A stretch of 64,000 nucleotides of DNA, taken from Kryptolebias marmoratus. Taxonomy: Eukaryota > Chordata > Actinopteri > Cyprinodontiformes > Rivulidae. Under the pieces are notes generated by a model. It searched no databases and was not told the origin of the DNA. It saw only the letters and a list, made by a program, of their open reading frames with translations. The position numbers and the translations under genes were made by a program. Positions 13,701-26,885 of this stretch are shown here, in pieces (positions within the stretch are counted from its first letter, which is position 1; each line of letters starts with the position of its first letter). Location: assembly GCF_001649575.2 (NCBI RefSeq), contig NC_051432.1, positions 24,337,780-24,401,779 of the forward strand. Direction: 5' to 3'.

Positions 13701-14349
13701 TTTTTGTGCGAAGGTCAAGAAAAAGTTGCAGTTAAAAATAGATGCAGCAAACTAACCAGCATCAGTTTTTAAAGCGGTGGAAATGTTAAAAACCACCGAG
13801 CTTCAGGGAGGGTAATGTTCTTTGTGTACTGGGTCAAACGATAATTACACCGTGTGTGTGTGAGTCAGTTGGAAGGCTTATTCCTTGCTTCATTGCTCTA
13901 ATAGAGACTGTTGTATTTATTTGATCTTTGGCAGCGATAGATTGAAAAACATAATGGTAGTCATTAAAAAAAAAAACTCAACTCAATATGTAACAGATAA
14001 AAAGCAACAAGCCATCAACCGAAGGCATTCTTCCCTTGTCAGATAAGACATTGCTGTATCAGGTGCTGTTTGTGCATCTAATAGATGGTTTGCCTTCCAG
14101 CGATGCGCTACATTCAAATCCATTTCCTTCACTATCTAAGTCCAGCTGAGGCTCTGTCTTCCAGCTCAACTCCGGAGCTTCGTTTTAAATGAATGAGCAT
14201 GACTGTAGATTTTTCTCTGTTGCTTCAGTTATCTGTTAAATTCTGCAGACATGATGTTGAGTGGAATGGACATGCTATAAAAAACAAAAAGTTAACGATA
14301 CTGCATTGGCCTGAATGATTGTATAATAACTGAGTGAAGTTTTTATGAA

Positions 14350-14351
<2 letters not shown>
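13701..14351. other. Non-coding DNA, no gene seen
   Basis: Unique AT-rich sequence, no exon supported. Confidence 0.35.

Positions 14352-14382
<31 letters not shown>
14352..14382. repeat. (AT)n microsatellite
   Basis: 31 bp of alternating AT. Confidence 0.95.
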
Positions 14383-14385
<3 letters not shown>

Positions 14386-17040
14386 TTGGTTCAGCTATTC
14401 AAATGTAGATGTAAAAACTAAACTCTGCTTTGTCGTGTTTTCCTTGGATTATCTGCAGACTACATGAACATTAAAGTGATATACTGTACTGGCAAACAAT
14501 TACTTGTTTAAACATTAATCAGCAGAAATGAAGAAATAGCAATAATTCAGGCTCATGTCCCTGTTCTCCTCATGAATCAAACCAAATATTCACTCTCCTG
14601 TTTTTGCTGTCCACCAATTTTAGAGGAAAATTTATGCTCTTTTAGTGCTAAATGAATTTTGAGTTTCCCCTCGAGGATAAACAAAGTATTTATTGAGCTG
14701 TCTAAATGCTGAAACCAGATCACATATTTCTTTCATATGAGCATAATTCACAATTAAGTTTCTGTGTATGGAACCTTAATCGTTTCCATACTGTAAATAT
14801 TTACAATAGATAATTGAATTACTGAACTAAAGATTTAGTTGCAAATCATTTTTAAAAGGGTGCATGAAGAAAAACACAAAGAGATTGCACAAGGCAGTAT
14901 TACGGGATAGTCTCATGTTCTCACCACTGTCATTCACTGGTGTCTTTCTGATTTCAAACCCTATTTCTGCTGCCTCCACTGCTGTCACTACAAATCAGCT
15001 TTGGAGCTTTGGGTTTATGCAACTGTCTCACTTCGGCGCCGAGGAATAAAGAAAGAAGAATGGAGAAACAAAGCCAGAAATTCCACAAAGCTGGTGCACA
15101 AACTTTGATAAGGCCAGATAACGTCAGATACAATAAATAACAGGACTTGTTGTGAGATAACAGCTCGCAGCATTTTCTGTCTTTTCTTGCATGACACATT
15201 TTGTGAAAAATTCTCTGAAAAGCAGTTGAGGATTATTCAGGTATGGTTGGAAAGATAAAATGTAATTACCTTCTCTTGTACATGGAATTCTCACTGGTAC
15301 TAGTTAGCGTGATTCCATCACAAAAAGTCATTAAAAACTTGGAAGATAGCAGTTTTCACACAAATCCTGCTGCTGAACCTCCCCTTTTAAGCTTGCCTCC
15401 ACTTGCACTTAGATTACAAGCAGTTCAGGCCACTGATTGCATAATTACACTCTTTTTTTTAATTTTTTTTTTTTAGTAAATTAAGTGCTAATTGCACACA
15501 GATTGCATCTGCAAATAAACTCAATGCTCCCTGGAACGAGTCGTCGCACTTCCATCAATCAGAACACCTGTCCCTCAGACTACAATATTAAAACAACAAA
15601 ATCCCAGAACATCAGTCAGAGGAATGCTTCCTTCATTTAGTATGTTTTGTAGGTTGGCAAGTCTTATTGTATTGCAGCCTTTTATTTATCATTAGTCTTA
15701 AATCTCTGCCAACAAAACACTTTAGCCTGCATTGTAGACTTACTACCTGGCTTTAGAGGGCACTCTGGGAGCATATTGTTCACTAATTTTAAACATACAG
15801 CACAGAAAATGAACCCCTGCCTCAAACAAAGAACTGTTTGAAAAATTGGCAAGGAAACCAAAAAAATCCCACACAATGTTTTCCTAAACTTGTTAGATAT
15901 TTTTAAGAACCTGATGAAGTCATTTTCAGCTAACAATAGCCTGCAGCAAACGGCTCAAAGATACTGCAAACAAACAAAACATGAGAAAAGATGCACAGAT
16001 TACCAAGGCATCAACAAAAATCAAAAATAAATCCATGTTAGAGTTTTTCTCAATTTTCTAACATGTTATAAGTCAAATTACTGATCTGAGCACAGAGAAA
16101 AACACGTGATTCTGAACATATTTTTGTTAATTTATCTGTTTTTAATACCTGGTTGGGTCTTTCGTCCCATGAGGGCGTTAATGAGAGCTGCATCTCTGCT
16201 TTTGCATGTTGTACAGTTGTGCTCTAGTGCAGCAGCCTTCAGTAATACACCTGAGGTAATCCCAACATTTCAGCTTGAAATGTCTGACATAAAATAGGTC
16301 AGGATCCAGCTGCGACGTGTCCAGATGCTTTATGTGTTGTTGTTTTAGTTTATTCTGCAAAGAGACACCTGTCAAGGTCATGTGTCAACTGGTGTAGAAG
16401 ACAAAAACACACACACATATCATATTTTTAACCCAATCATATAAAATGTTAAACATTGTTTAAGTATTTATGTCTTCTTTGGGAATTTAAAAACTTATTT
16501 TAGCAAAGGTCAAATTTTTTTGTAGTCATATGTTGGCACAAAATGTCCATTTGGTTTTGGACTTCTTTATTTTTAGACTTTTACAGTTTTGGCTCTGATT
16601 CTTCTTCTTTTTATCCACTTTTCTCATCTGTGGAGTTCATGTGGGGGGTTTTCTGTAAGGCTTGTTACAGAATAAGTACAATAACTGCAGCCCTGTCAGG
16701 GTGATTTGTCTAAAAGCGGTGGAAATTAGTTCAATCTATCAAAGACTTAAGATGGTAGAGATTTTTCAGGGGCTTTTTTTTTGTTGGATGGTTAAAATGA
16801 GTTTCTCGGTGGATCAGGTTCAGTGTAATGCTTTGCTTACCCTCCATGCTGGTGTTATCCTCAGTCTGGGATTTTGCTGAGTGGCATTTATTGCATGCAC
16901 TATAATTACACTGAATGAGAACCTTGTAAAACACCACATTTAAAAGTGTAAATTAAGCCTTTAAATTATGCGTCTGTCTTTTTATAACCATTACTGAGGT
17001 GTCTCACTATCAAACACCTTGTTGTGGACACAATGTGAAA
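14383..17040. other. Non-coding DNA, no gene seen
   Basis: Unique AT-rich sequence with only short, mostly non-ATG open frames. No repeat family recognised. Confidence 0.35.
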
Positions 17041-17340
17041 ATCCCAGCAGCCTCTTTGGTTAAACGAGCATTTTAGGCTCTCTCTTAGTTCATGTCACAT
17101 TTAAAAGCATTAGTCACGTCTCCTCGTATATCTGTGGCAAGTGTCCTCACAATTAACTGTGAGCTGTTGAATATATCCCCTATTATTCCAGCCGAGATAT
17201 GTGCTGAGTGGTAATGACAGATCTGTTATCTCTGTTGGCCATTAGCTTTAGTGTGAAGTCATTAGAGGATGTAATTAACTCCTATCATTTCAGAGACGAG
17301 TCAGAAGGAATCAGCACAAGATGTACGGAGCTTCAGCTTG
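17041..17340. other. Unique block, candidate conserved non-coding element
   Basis: Balanced composition, no similarity to repeats elsewhere in the window, and homeodomain-like cores (TTAATTAAC-type, ATTAG). Conservation is not testable here. Confidence 0.25.
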
Positions 17341-19006
17341 ATTATGCTGGTTATGTTGAAGTTAAATAAGTTCTGTTGTGAGCATGCAAAACTGAGGCCG
17401 TGTTCACTACAAAATGTATGACTTTTTTTCCAATTTAATATAAACAAACCACAAAAATGTTAATTTTTATGCCCAAACTGAAAGAATCTAGTGAATCTTT
17501 GAGTCATGGATACTTGGAAAAAAAGTCACTTGTGCTCACTTTTTAAAATATGGTACCTTTTTTTATTACTGCGTGATTATCTCTGAATAATAAGAGATTC
17601 TCTTCAGGCAAAGACTTTATAATGATGTGGTTTATCTTTTACACCAAGCATCACTGTGATGCCATCATTTCCTATTTTTTTTTTCTTTTACTGGAAAATT
17701 TGAGTTTGCTGTTTTAGAGTATAGTTGGTTCTGTTGCAACCAAATAAAAATAATAAATTACTGCCCCACTGAAATGCTTCTGACCCCAAACATCCTTGCA
17801 GATGAGCAGAAGCTTATTTTTACAACATAAAACAGCTCTTCAGAACGGGAGGGACTGTCAGACGGGAACTCAGTCAGCTGTGAGAAAATACAATTCCCCA
17901 AAAGCTCCTTGTTTTAGTCAATTTTTTTTTTTTTCATTATTAGATTTTAGTAGAGATTGAAAAAAGTAGAATCCATCAGCAACAAAATCCACTATCTGGC
18001 TTTTCAAAGTATCAACCAATTTAAAAACTCAAGAAAGCACAACTCACTGAGATAAAAACAGTTTTGCTTTTATTTGATTGGCTCAGATTCACAGTAAAAA
18101 TATTCATTGCTTCACCAGTACAGAGAAGAAGAAGAAATCCCACCTCTTCATCATTATCCTCCCTCAAAGTTAACTTCAAATCACACCAGATTCACTACAC
18201 CAAAACCTCTTTGCTTTCATTGCAAATTATCATCTGAATTACTGTTTTTTTCAGCCTAACTTCAGAAAGAATAACAAAGTGCTACCAGAACTTTATCGTT
18301 TAGTTTTTATTCTGGAGAGAAAACTCATTATACTTGTTTTCTTGTTGTTGTTTTCAGATCAGGGAGGACAATCTCAGTACTTTATTTTTCATCTAACACT
18401 TCCCAAATGGAAACCAAAACCAACCTTTTCTGTAAATTGTTCACAGTACAAATGAGTGTTTTCTTCTGTCTTCACATTTTTAGATTTTTGCCCTATTTTG
18501 TTTCTTTTCATTGCTTTATATGTGATAACAACTAGCAACATGTTGTTATATTTGATCATGATGTCTTTCCATGCGTCATGTCAGGTCCCAGAAAAGAATT
18601 TAATTTCAGCGTACAGAAAGTAAACATCTCCTCAGACAAAGTTTCAATAACATCATGACTTCTGTTTGTGTCTTTAGTTGCAGAATGTTTGTCCTGCAGA
18701 TCACATGTTGATCATTTGGGTAAATTTTGTGTCTCTCGGTTGTTGGATTACTGTTATCATGCAGCTGCAGTCGGGTTATCTCCCCTCGTGGTTCTCGCTG
18801 ACGTCTTGTTGCTTCACCAGCTGACAGATTTGGTGTTCGCAGATTTAGCCTCGCAGCGGCTGGGTATGCAGATGGGGAGGATTGACCTGCTGTGACCTTG
18901 GAAGAGTGCCCCGGCAGAGAACGACGCTAACCTCGGGGATGTGCAAAATGTGCTGCAATGCAGCAAAGCAGTTCAGGGAGCTGCATGCTTTCACCCACAC
19001 ACACAA

Positions 19007-19011
<5 letters not shown>
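17341..19011. other. Non-coding DNA, no gene seen
   Basis: Unique sequence. The open frame at 18668-18895 lacks an ATG start and splice context. Confidence 0.35.

Positions 19012-19051
<40 letters not shown>
19012..19051. repeat. (CA)20 microsatellite
   Basis: 40 bp of uninterrupted CA. Explains the CV/HT repeat frames on both strands here. Confidence 0.97.
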
Positions 19052-19052
<1 letters not shown>

Positions 19053-21479
19053 GCACATAAACTGCAGCACTGTATCATGAAGCAGCAAAGCATGCACAGA
19101 TGTACGCAAATCAATAATATAACCACTTACGCTCTGTGGTCCTGAAGCAGGGAGGGGTGTGTCCTGCTGCTGGTGTGTTACTGGCTGAAACTTCGCACAC
19201 CACTTTAATGACACATAAACATACACACCCACACACACATTCACCTATTTTCTCACACATTTACATTCTAATCATTTTACAGATTCAAGCATGGGCTTTT
19301 AAGAAATTATGCTTAAAGATTTCAAAGCACACAGTCGACTAGAAATACATGACTTCCCAAATTTAACCCTTTTTAATGCACTACTTGTCTATATTTCTCT
19401 GCATTTACACATCTACAACCAGCTGTTGTTTTTTTTTACCCCTTTGAGCTGCATCTCTCAGTTCCATCAGCCACTCTCCCAGCAGTGCATCCCATAGGAG
19501 CACAATGTGCCACAGCAGTGCCAAGATGTGTAATTCAAACACCAGCACAGACCCTCATTAAACAGAGTTTCTGGGGCCAATAAACAAGCCCTAATGACTC
19601 CCCGCAATCAGATCAAAACACATCAGCTTCAGCCGGTTACAGCAGGCCACCTTAAACACGTTTTTTATAGGATGGTGCTAAATTTGATTAATTTGCTGCA
19701 GGTGTTGTCACACCTGACCTGAACTGCCCTCAACATTAATAATAAAAGACAAGTCTAGTGGCATCTAACAGAACATTATTATTATTATCATCACTATTTT
19801 CCTGCAAGCTACCACACAGACCTCTGCATTAACCCATCTGAAGCTGCAATCCCACACAAAGATCAAAGTGTACTAAAAGATGGACTGGAAGTTGTTTTTT
19901 TTCATGCGATGGATTTGATCATCTTAACAAGAATAAAATGTCACCGCACACATCCTCCAACAACATCATCATAAGCCCAATCGCACGCACAGTGGAAGAG
20001 GGTCGTAAATGTTTAGCGGCGCTGCAGATGTTGCAAGATGTGAGGGAATGTGACGAGTTCAGAGGAAGGAAAAACTGGCTGGAACTTCTCCAACAGGAAC
20101 TTCTCAACAGGGTGATGCCTTGTTTTCCACCTGAGCGGATGAGATGTAGCAACATGTGAGGGTCTCATTGTGTAACACAGGATAACTGGAGCTGTTTGAG
20201 CCGCTGACTGATCATCTTAACTCACCAAAGCTTATATGAGCGCTCATCACACACTTGAGAAAACTGCAGATGAAGGCAGTATTAAAAGTATCGAGTTCAC
20301 ATGAGCTGCATGGTTTTTTCCATGTTTCCAAATAGAAAATAAAGCCCCAATTCTCTCATTTATTATTAATGTTTAATGCAATTCGAGTCACGTAGCTCGT
20401 GCTGTAATTTCTTAAGATGCAACTCTTAAATAACTTCTGCCAGAGTCAGAGGGAAACATTGAGATTCAACACTGTGTCTGTAAGACGTTTCTTCTACGTT
20501 TTAAAGTCAGACTGAAGTCTTATCAGAGTTAATATCATAACAGGTACAAAACAAAAACTCGTTTAACTGAAACAAACAAAAACATGAACAAATGATGCAC
20601 TTTTAGATAAAGATGTCTGTTTATTAATTGATTCATCATATGCATTTTCATATAATAGTTCTAATACCAGTAAGTCAAAAATAATAATCATATTATATTT
20701 GTATATATAGATATATAGAAAACTAATCCAATAATCTACTTTTTACTCGAACATTACTTCCTTGTGTAAAAAAAAAACAAACAATATTGAGAAATGTATC
20801 ACTTCCTCCCCAGCTTCAATATAGGCGCTTTGAGGGAGCAGAGAAAATAATACAAAAACAAAATTACACCTGATAATTGCATCTTGCAGAACTAGAACAT
20901 CTGTCAGCAGCTAGTAATGTCGACCATCTTGGTTTAAGACACAGGAAGTATATCTTTGAAAAATATGTTTTAAGTTCATTTGGAATGGCAGAAAAGTTTT
21001 TTGATGAGGATGTGGACAGTGGCAACCACGTTCAACTCACGATCAACTGGATTTGGAGACGCAACATTAGATTACACCGGTCTCGTTACACACCTTAAGG
21101 ATGAAGATCAGGGATGTCAAAAAAGATAGAAAATGTAGAATTAAGAATAAAAAGTGTGGAAAAGAGGTGGTATGTTTTGAACAAGTTTTCTGTGCTTCTC
21201 CAATGATGATCTACATATGTAAACAGAGGGTAGCAGCACAAACAGAGCAAAGTCCTGTTCATCTCCTCACCAAGCCCCATTGTCTTTAGTTTCTCTCCAG
21301 GAGGCAGCGATACCACAGCTGGTACTGAGAGATATCCACTCGAAATCGTTCGGCCATGGCAGTCCTCACAAGTTTACACAAACATCAGTAAAATAAAACC
21401 AATCCAGCCAAAATCTCCCGAAACTCTTGATATGTAGAAATGAAAACATGGAGGCAGGCTGTTTTAAGGGCTGTGGACA
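19052..21479. other. Non-coding DNA, no gene seen; a unique block near 19500-19660
   Basis: The 19500-19660 block (CTCATTAAAC, CCAATAAACAAGCCCTAATGA) looks like candidate regulatory DNA. No exon supported. The small frame at 19938-20159 has no family resemblance. Confidence 0.3.
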
Positions 21480-21690
21480 TGGTTGAGGCCTGGAACTACA
21501 GACGGTCCGGAGCCATGGAGGGCGACTTCCGGGGGCCCCGGAGTCGTTCAAGGCCAGAGTCGCAGGAGGGCTGCCCCACCACTACCCCTACTTCTTGTGA
21601 GAGGCGTGGGTGGGCAGGTTGTCAAGAGGATGCATCAAAGCTGCAGAAGAGAAGAGAAGCACAGGAAGAGGAGAGACGTTTTTATTCAAA
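21480..21690. other. GC-rich patch of unknown origin
   Basis: About 200 bp much richer in G+C than its surroundings, open on the plus strand (21440-21700) but with no recognisable domain. The DNA just upstream (GAAATCGTTCGGCCATGGC at about 21345) also looks transposon-like. Most likely a fragment of a mobile element or a processed insertion. Confidence 0.3.
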
Positions 21691-21721
21691 TGGATGCTGA
21701 ATGCTAAAAATAATTAAAGGC

Positions 21722-22398
21722 ACTTCATTTCTGGAAGGAATGCATATCACCGGCTTATATGCCAGACTTTTAATCTAAATTTGTCCAATGATTAGAGGGG
21801 ACAGAGTTGTCGCCGTTATGAACAAAGTTTGTACAATTAAACATCAATTATGTGTAACGTTCTAAGACCTCATGAGATGTGTTAGCACACAGGACGGCTC
21901 TCCACTTCTACCACAACAACATCTAACTCAGTGTTGGTCCAACTGAGTTAGAGCCATTTTTGTGTTGGCTAAGATCGATTAGCAGTGGCAGCCATCTTCA
22001 TTTTGGTTAATCATTTGTGAATTTATATCCAGCAATTACTTCCTGAGAGTTTCACTAAATTCTATCCAGTGGTTCATTAGATTATTTTGCTAACAGACAA
22101 AGTTGATTTTACTTGTAAATTATGAAATTTTAAGTAAAAGTGTTCCTCAATATCTGTAAAACTAATTTTTGTGTTGGCTGTTGCTGATTAGCTGTAGTGG
22201 CCATGTTGAATTGGGCTGAATCCAAAGGTAAGTCAGTAGTAAATGTACACCCACTGTTTACTTTCTGAGAGTTTCCTAAAGTCTGTGCACTGGTTCAAAG
22301 GATATTTTACTAACAATCCAGACAATTAAACACGCACACGCAGAGAAACAGGCAAAAATACTGCCTTTTCGCCTTCAATGGTGTGTGATAATAAAACC
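21722..22398 (+). repeat. Dispersed repeat family B, plus orientation, two monomers
   Basis: Begins AAGGAATGCATATCACCGGC, has cores near 21980 and 22190 (GATTAGC...GGCCAT), and ends in a decayed version of the terminal hairpin (ACTGCCTTTTCGCCTTCA). Confidence 0.65.
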
Positions 22399-24424
22399 AT
22401 GAGTTAAGAGTAATGACAGACATCCAGCAGGTCAAGAAAGATTTAGTTTGGAATAAAACAGTTTAATAAACACAAATGAAACTGCTGCAGTGTAAAATCT
22501 GATGGATTCTTGCAGATCAGTGGTACGAACGGATTGTGTGCTGCTCATTAAAGCACAATGGGGGAGTTACAATAAACTGTTAATCATATGTTATTCCACC
22601 CTAATTCTCTAATAGACCATAATTTCTGATGACGTTTGACTTGTTATGCTGCAAAAAGCCGTCCCAGCATGAAACAGAGCAGGATGATTGTAATTAGACT
22701 TTCAATAAATCTGCAAATAACAGAAACAGCGAACAGCCCCACTTTTCAAATAATGTTCTCGTTCTAATGTACAGTCCGCCTCTGAAGCTCTTTTCTCTAA
22801 CCGGGGTCTTTTGATGAGCTTGACTGTGTGCACATTTTTCATACACCCTAAATAGGTCATTATTAAAAGCGTCAAACCTGATTCAACTGGCTGAGAGACC
22901 TCAGTTTAACTCATTAATCTACCGTATTCTCCTTGTATGCAGGCGTTTTGTTGCTTTTTATGCAGCCCTTCTTAATCTACAGCCTATTTTATAAAAACAT
23001 TGTACATATGAAAAGTCAAAAATCACTGTGCAGAAAAAAAGCAACAAATCAGATTTAAAAAACTGTGCAATTCTGACTGTCTTTAAATGATGACAATAGA
23101 TAAAGTTAGTCAAAAATAAACACACTTTGGCTTTTTTGGCCTTAAGCAAAATATTTCAAACTGGCAGTTTTCAAATATTGATATTATATTAATAATAATA
23201 ATAATATTTGAATAGATATGGATCATACTGAACTGAACTGAATTGAATTTTACTTTTGTGGTCTTGTAGTTTAATGTGACATGAAGTATAATGTATAAAG
23301 TCTGTGGTTTCAACCCAAAGTGTTAGCTGTATGCTCCAAGCCTTGTTTCCTGTTTTTACATGGCAGGAATACAGCGCCGCATACAGGGATAGTTACTACA
23401 GTGTTTTGGATAGTTTTCTGCAATTCCCTGTGAAAAAAAAAACATTTCTAGAAACGGTGCTGCACTGAGGAAGATATGTTTGGAAATGACAAATAAAAAC
23501 ATTGCTTTGGAAAAGCAGAGTTTCTGTGCAGACAAGGCAAACATGAAACAAATCTAAAGACAAGGCATAAACAATCTGGTAAAGTACAACTGAAAACTGG
23601 AGGTATAAATGCCGAGGAAGGTAATGACAAATACATTACGGGTGAGCTGATTACAAAGAAAAACCCAGTGTGGCTTTAAGACAGGAAGTTAATTAGCCAA
23701 AGGCACAAAGGGAAAATATTCTAACAAGGTTAAACAGGAAGTGAGGTTCAGTAAGAAAAATAATTCAAACTAACAGATTGTGATCATGGAAACTCATAAC
23801 AGACAGGGACACAAAACATGACAAAAACCAGGGTGAACCTTAAAAAACATGAGACAGAAACCCCAAACCCTGACATGATGTTCATCTCAGCAGGCTTTAT
23901 TTTTTATGACTTATCAGGACCTTTTGTTGCTGCTTACATCTGTTCTCCGCCGCAGCAGAAAGTCAAGGGACACCTGCAGGACCTGACTTCAGTCTGCATT
24001 GTTAGCACATCCTTGTTGCCTTTCTCTGAGCTTGCAAATCAGCTACTGACACAAAGTACACTTTCTGCTTTTCCTCACCAGTTTTATGTGAGGTAAGAGG
24101 GAGTAGAGAGCAACTGAGGAACAAAAGAGGGGAGGTATTCTTTGAAACTCTATTTGAAGAGCTTACCGTGTATGTTAAAACCATTTATGAGATCGTGTGC
24201 ACGTGTTAGTGACCAAGAGTGCCCACTGTTCTCCAGGAAAAGGCATGCTTTATCTCACACTCATTAAATATTAGCGCAGTCATCTCCGCTCCCGCTGAGG
24301 CCTGATTGAGGACGTAGGTTGGCTCAGGGACAGGAGAGGGTCACCTCTAACTCTGTAGACCCACTGATTACACCTGGGCCAGTCCATTTATAAAAAGAAA
24401 AACATCTAAATTAAAAGCTTAACA
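22399..24424. other. Non-coding DNA; unique block at 22490-22930
   Basis: The 22490-22930 block is non-repetitive and TAAT-rich (CTGTTAATCATATG, TGTAATTAGAC), a candidate regulatory element. No exon supported in the rest. Confidence 0.3.
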
Positions 24425-24870
24425 TTCCTTATATCACCTACTGCCTTTTATGCCAGAGAGTTAAACTAAGATTATTGTATGATGAAAATGGATATAAAGC
24501 CTTTTGTTCAAACCTTGTAAATGACGTTATGCACGATCTCATGCAGAATTGCAAGATTCAGACTCAGAATATGTGCTCCTACTACATCAGGCTTTAGTTC
24601 AATATTGGTAAATTTGACTATTATAGCCATTTCTGTGTTGGTTAAGGTCGATCAGCTGTGGTGGCCATTTTGTATTGCATTGACTTCAAAAGGTAAACTG
24701 TTGTAAATGCATCCAATTATTAATTTTTGCAAGTTTCATTCCATTTCATCCAGGGGTTCATGAGATATTTTGGTAACAAACAGACATACAAACACACACA
24801 CAAATGCACACAGATATTAGATACGAGCAAAAAAAGTTATTGCCCTTTCACCTTCGGCAAAGGGCGATAA
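24425..24870 (+). repeat. Dispersed repeat family B, plus orientation, best-preserved monomer
   Basis: Runs from the CCTTATATCACC terminus through the CTGTGGTGGCCATTTTG core to the terminal hairpin at 24837-24870: 12-bp stem TTATTGCCCTTT / AAAGGGCGATAA with one G.T pair and a 10-nt loop. Confidence 0.7.
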
Positions 24871-25799
24871 CTCACATTTAAAATGACGCAACAATAAATA
24901 TCGATGACACTTTATTTATCACTTAGTAAGACGCACAACAAATATTTGGAAATATTGCCACATTTTATCTCCTTTGCACTCAGTTTTTTTTTTTTTTTCA
25001 TTATTTCATGTAAATCCTGCCAAGGTAAACTCCTCCAACTAAACAAAAAGTAAAAAGGCTTCAAGACGTCAGCTAAAGAAAGCACACTGCCTGCTTAAAC
25101 AGAATAATGGGAGCTCATAACAGGATTATGGACCCTTGTGAAAAGAACAGACAATGACCTTCATTTGCCGTTCTTCTTCCTTCAAAGAGTCTAATTAACT
25201 CAAAAGAGGTTCATGGAAAAGAAACAAGGTGGAGAGGGGTTTTTACCTGTCCCATAGCTTGACATTTCTACAGTTGTTGGAGCAGCAGCCAGCTGATATC
25301 AAAGCTGTGGCAAAAAGAGAGAAGAGGGGAGACACAGAGGAGAATTCTTAAATGTGCTGTTGTGACAGGCCTCATTAATTTAGAGCTGACGCGTGTCTGT
25401 TTAGACAGCTAAAGTACATAAAAATGACTCATGAATAAAACACTTCGACTAGCAGCTTCGTCTTGCATTTGAAATGTATGTCAAATGTGGAATTGGGAAT
25501 ATGGCAGCACCACACACACACATCACACATAAAAATGACTAAACTGACAGACAAAGTGTGACAGGCATTTTGGGAAATGCCCAATCCTCCGCTCGATGAG
25601 AGGAAGATCAGACGAGTAAATACACATTCATGTCTATAAACAAGCCAGTCTCATGGCAATTTGTGCCACCGACTAGAGAAACTACATTTTCTCCCAAAAT
25701 CCAGTGTGAATGCAAAGAGCTGAATGACTCTGCAGAAATTTGCAGAGGAAACTGAAACTCAGGGGGTTCAAAACTTTCAGGAGCAGGAGGCTATTTAGA
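24871..25799. other. Non-coding DNA, no gene seen
   Basis: Unique sequence including a TAAT-containing block at 25130-25460. No exon supported. Confidence 0.3.
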
Positions 25800-26125
25800 A
25801 AACGTAGAGGGACGACCATCTATTGGATGAAATTTGAAATTTAGAGCATCAGAAATGCACTTTCCTGGCATTTGGAACAAGGCTGGGAAGGTGTTTGAAG
25901 AGTCAGCAGTTTTTTAAGACAATTTCCATGTATTTCTATATTTTAAAAAGTATAAAAGTTACAAAAAACCAAAAGTCACAGCACCCATCTCCTGAATGAG
26001 ACGAATATACAATGAAGAATGGCTAAAATATCACAAATTAAAAGGAAGTAGTTAGATTGAAAATAAATAAAAAATAAAAAAACAGGTACAGAATAGTGTG
26101 AGTGCTGGATCAACATTCACACAAA
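25800..26125 (-). repeat. Dispersed repeat family A, minus orientation, partial
   Basis: TCCATGTATTTCTATATTTT, AAAAGTCACAGCACCCATCT and CCTGAATGAGACGAAT are reverse complements of family A blocks. Confidence 0.55.
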
Positions 26126-26514
26126 TACTTTTCCAGTTTCAAAAGGGTAAATTATACACATATTAGGAGGCTGGACACAGACTGTAAACCAAGGGAACAC
26201 ACTGATCTGACAGAAATATGTGAAATAAGCTTAAATAACAGCAGTAACACCACATTAGTCTGAGGTTGTAGTGGAAAAAAGATTTTCTTCACTTAGTCTG
26301 GAGGACAATAAAAATCAACAAAAATCCATTTCAGAGGACAAAAGATGGAGAGAGGAGCCAACTGAGTGCAAGCAGTTTTGTTAAAGACATCTTTCAGCAA
26401 AAACAATGTTTTCAATTTGTCCTTTTAGTGTTGCAGTGTGGTTACTTGTAACCAAACGATGCCCCATGTTTGGCAATAAAATAAGGCACTTCCTGTCAGT
26501 TCATGCTGAACAAA

Positions 26515-26885
26515 GCTTTAATCGTCACCGCAGCTGAAAAGCGAAGGCAAACGATAATGCATTTGCCCGTGTGTGTGTGTGGGTGTGTGTGAGTGTTCAT
26601 TTGTCTGTCATGTTAGCAAAATATCTCATGACCCAGTGGACTGATTTTAATTAAACTCTTAGAAAGTAATCATATTATAAACATCTAAAACCGATTCACT
26701 TTTGGAGTCAACCCAATTCAAGATGGCCACCACAGCTAACTGCTCTTACCTCAGTGAACTTTACAGATGTTGAGCTGAAATTTGGTGTGGTAGCATAAAC
26801 ACATAAACATGAGATTGTCTTCGTCTGAATCTCTAACATGCTGAGATGCATTCTTTCAAGAAATCCTACCTTTACTTGATTAACT
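26515..26885 (-). repeat. Dispersed repeat family B, minus orientation
   Basis: Hairpin-end remnant, ATATCTCATGACCCAGTGGA, CAATTCAAGATGGCCACCAC and the opposite GATGCATTCTTTCAAGAAAT terminus in order. Confidence 0.65.

Noticed and set aside
18845..19244. Cys-Val repeat frames on the minus strand and His-Thr repeats on the plus strand
   Set aside because: Translation of the (CA)20 microsatellite.
19919..20159. Frame with a helix-like sequence (EEGRKCLAALQMLQDV)
   Set aside because: Looks superficially protein-like, but both strands are open here and there is no flanking exon structure.
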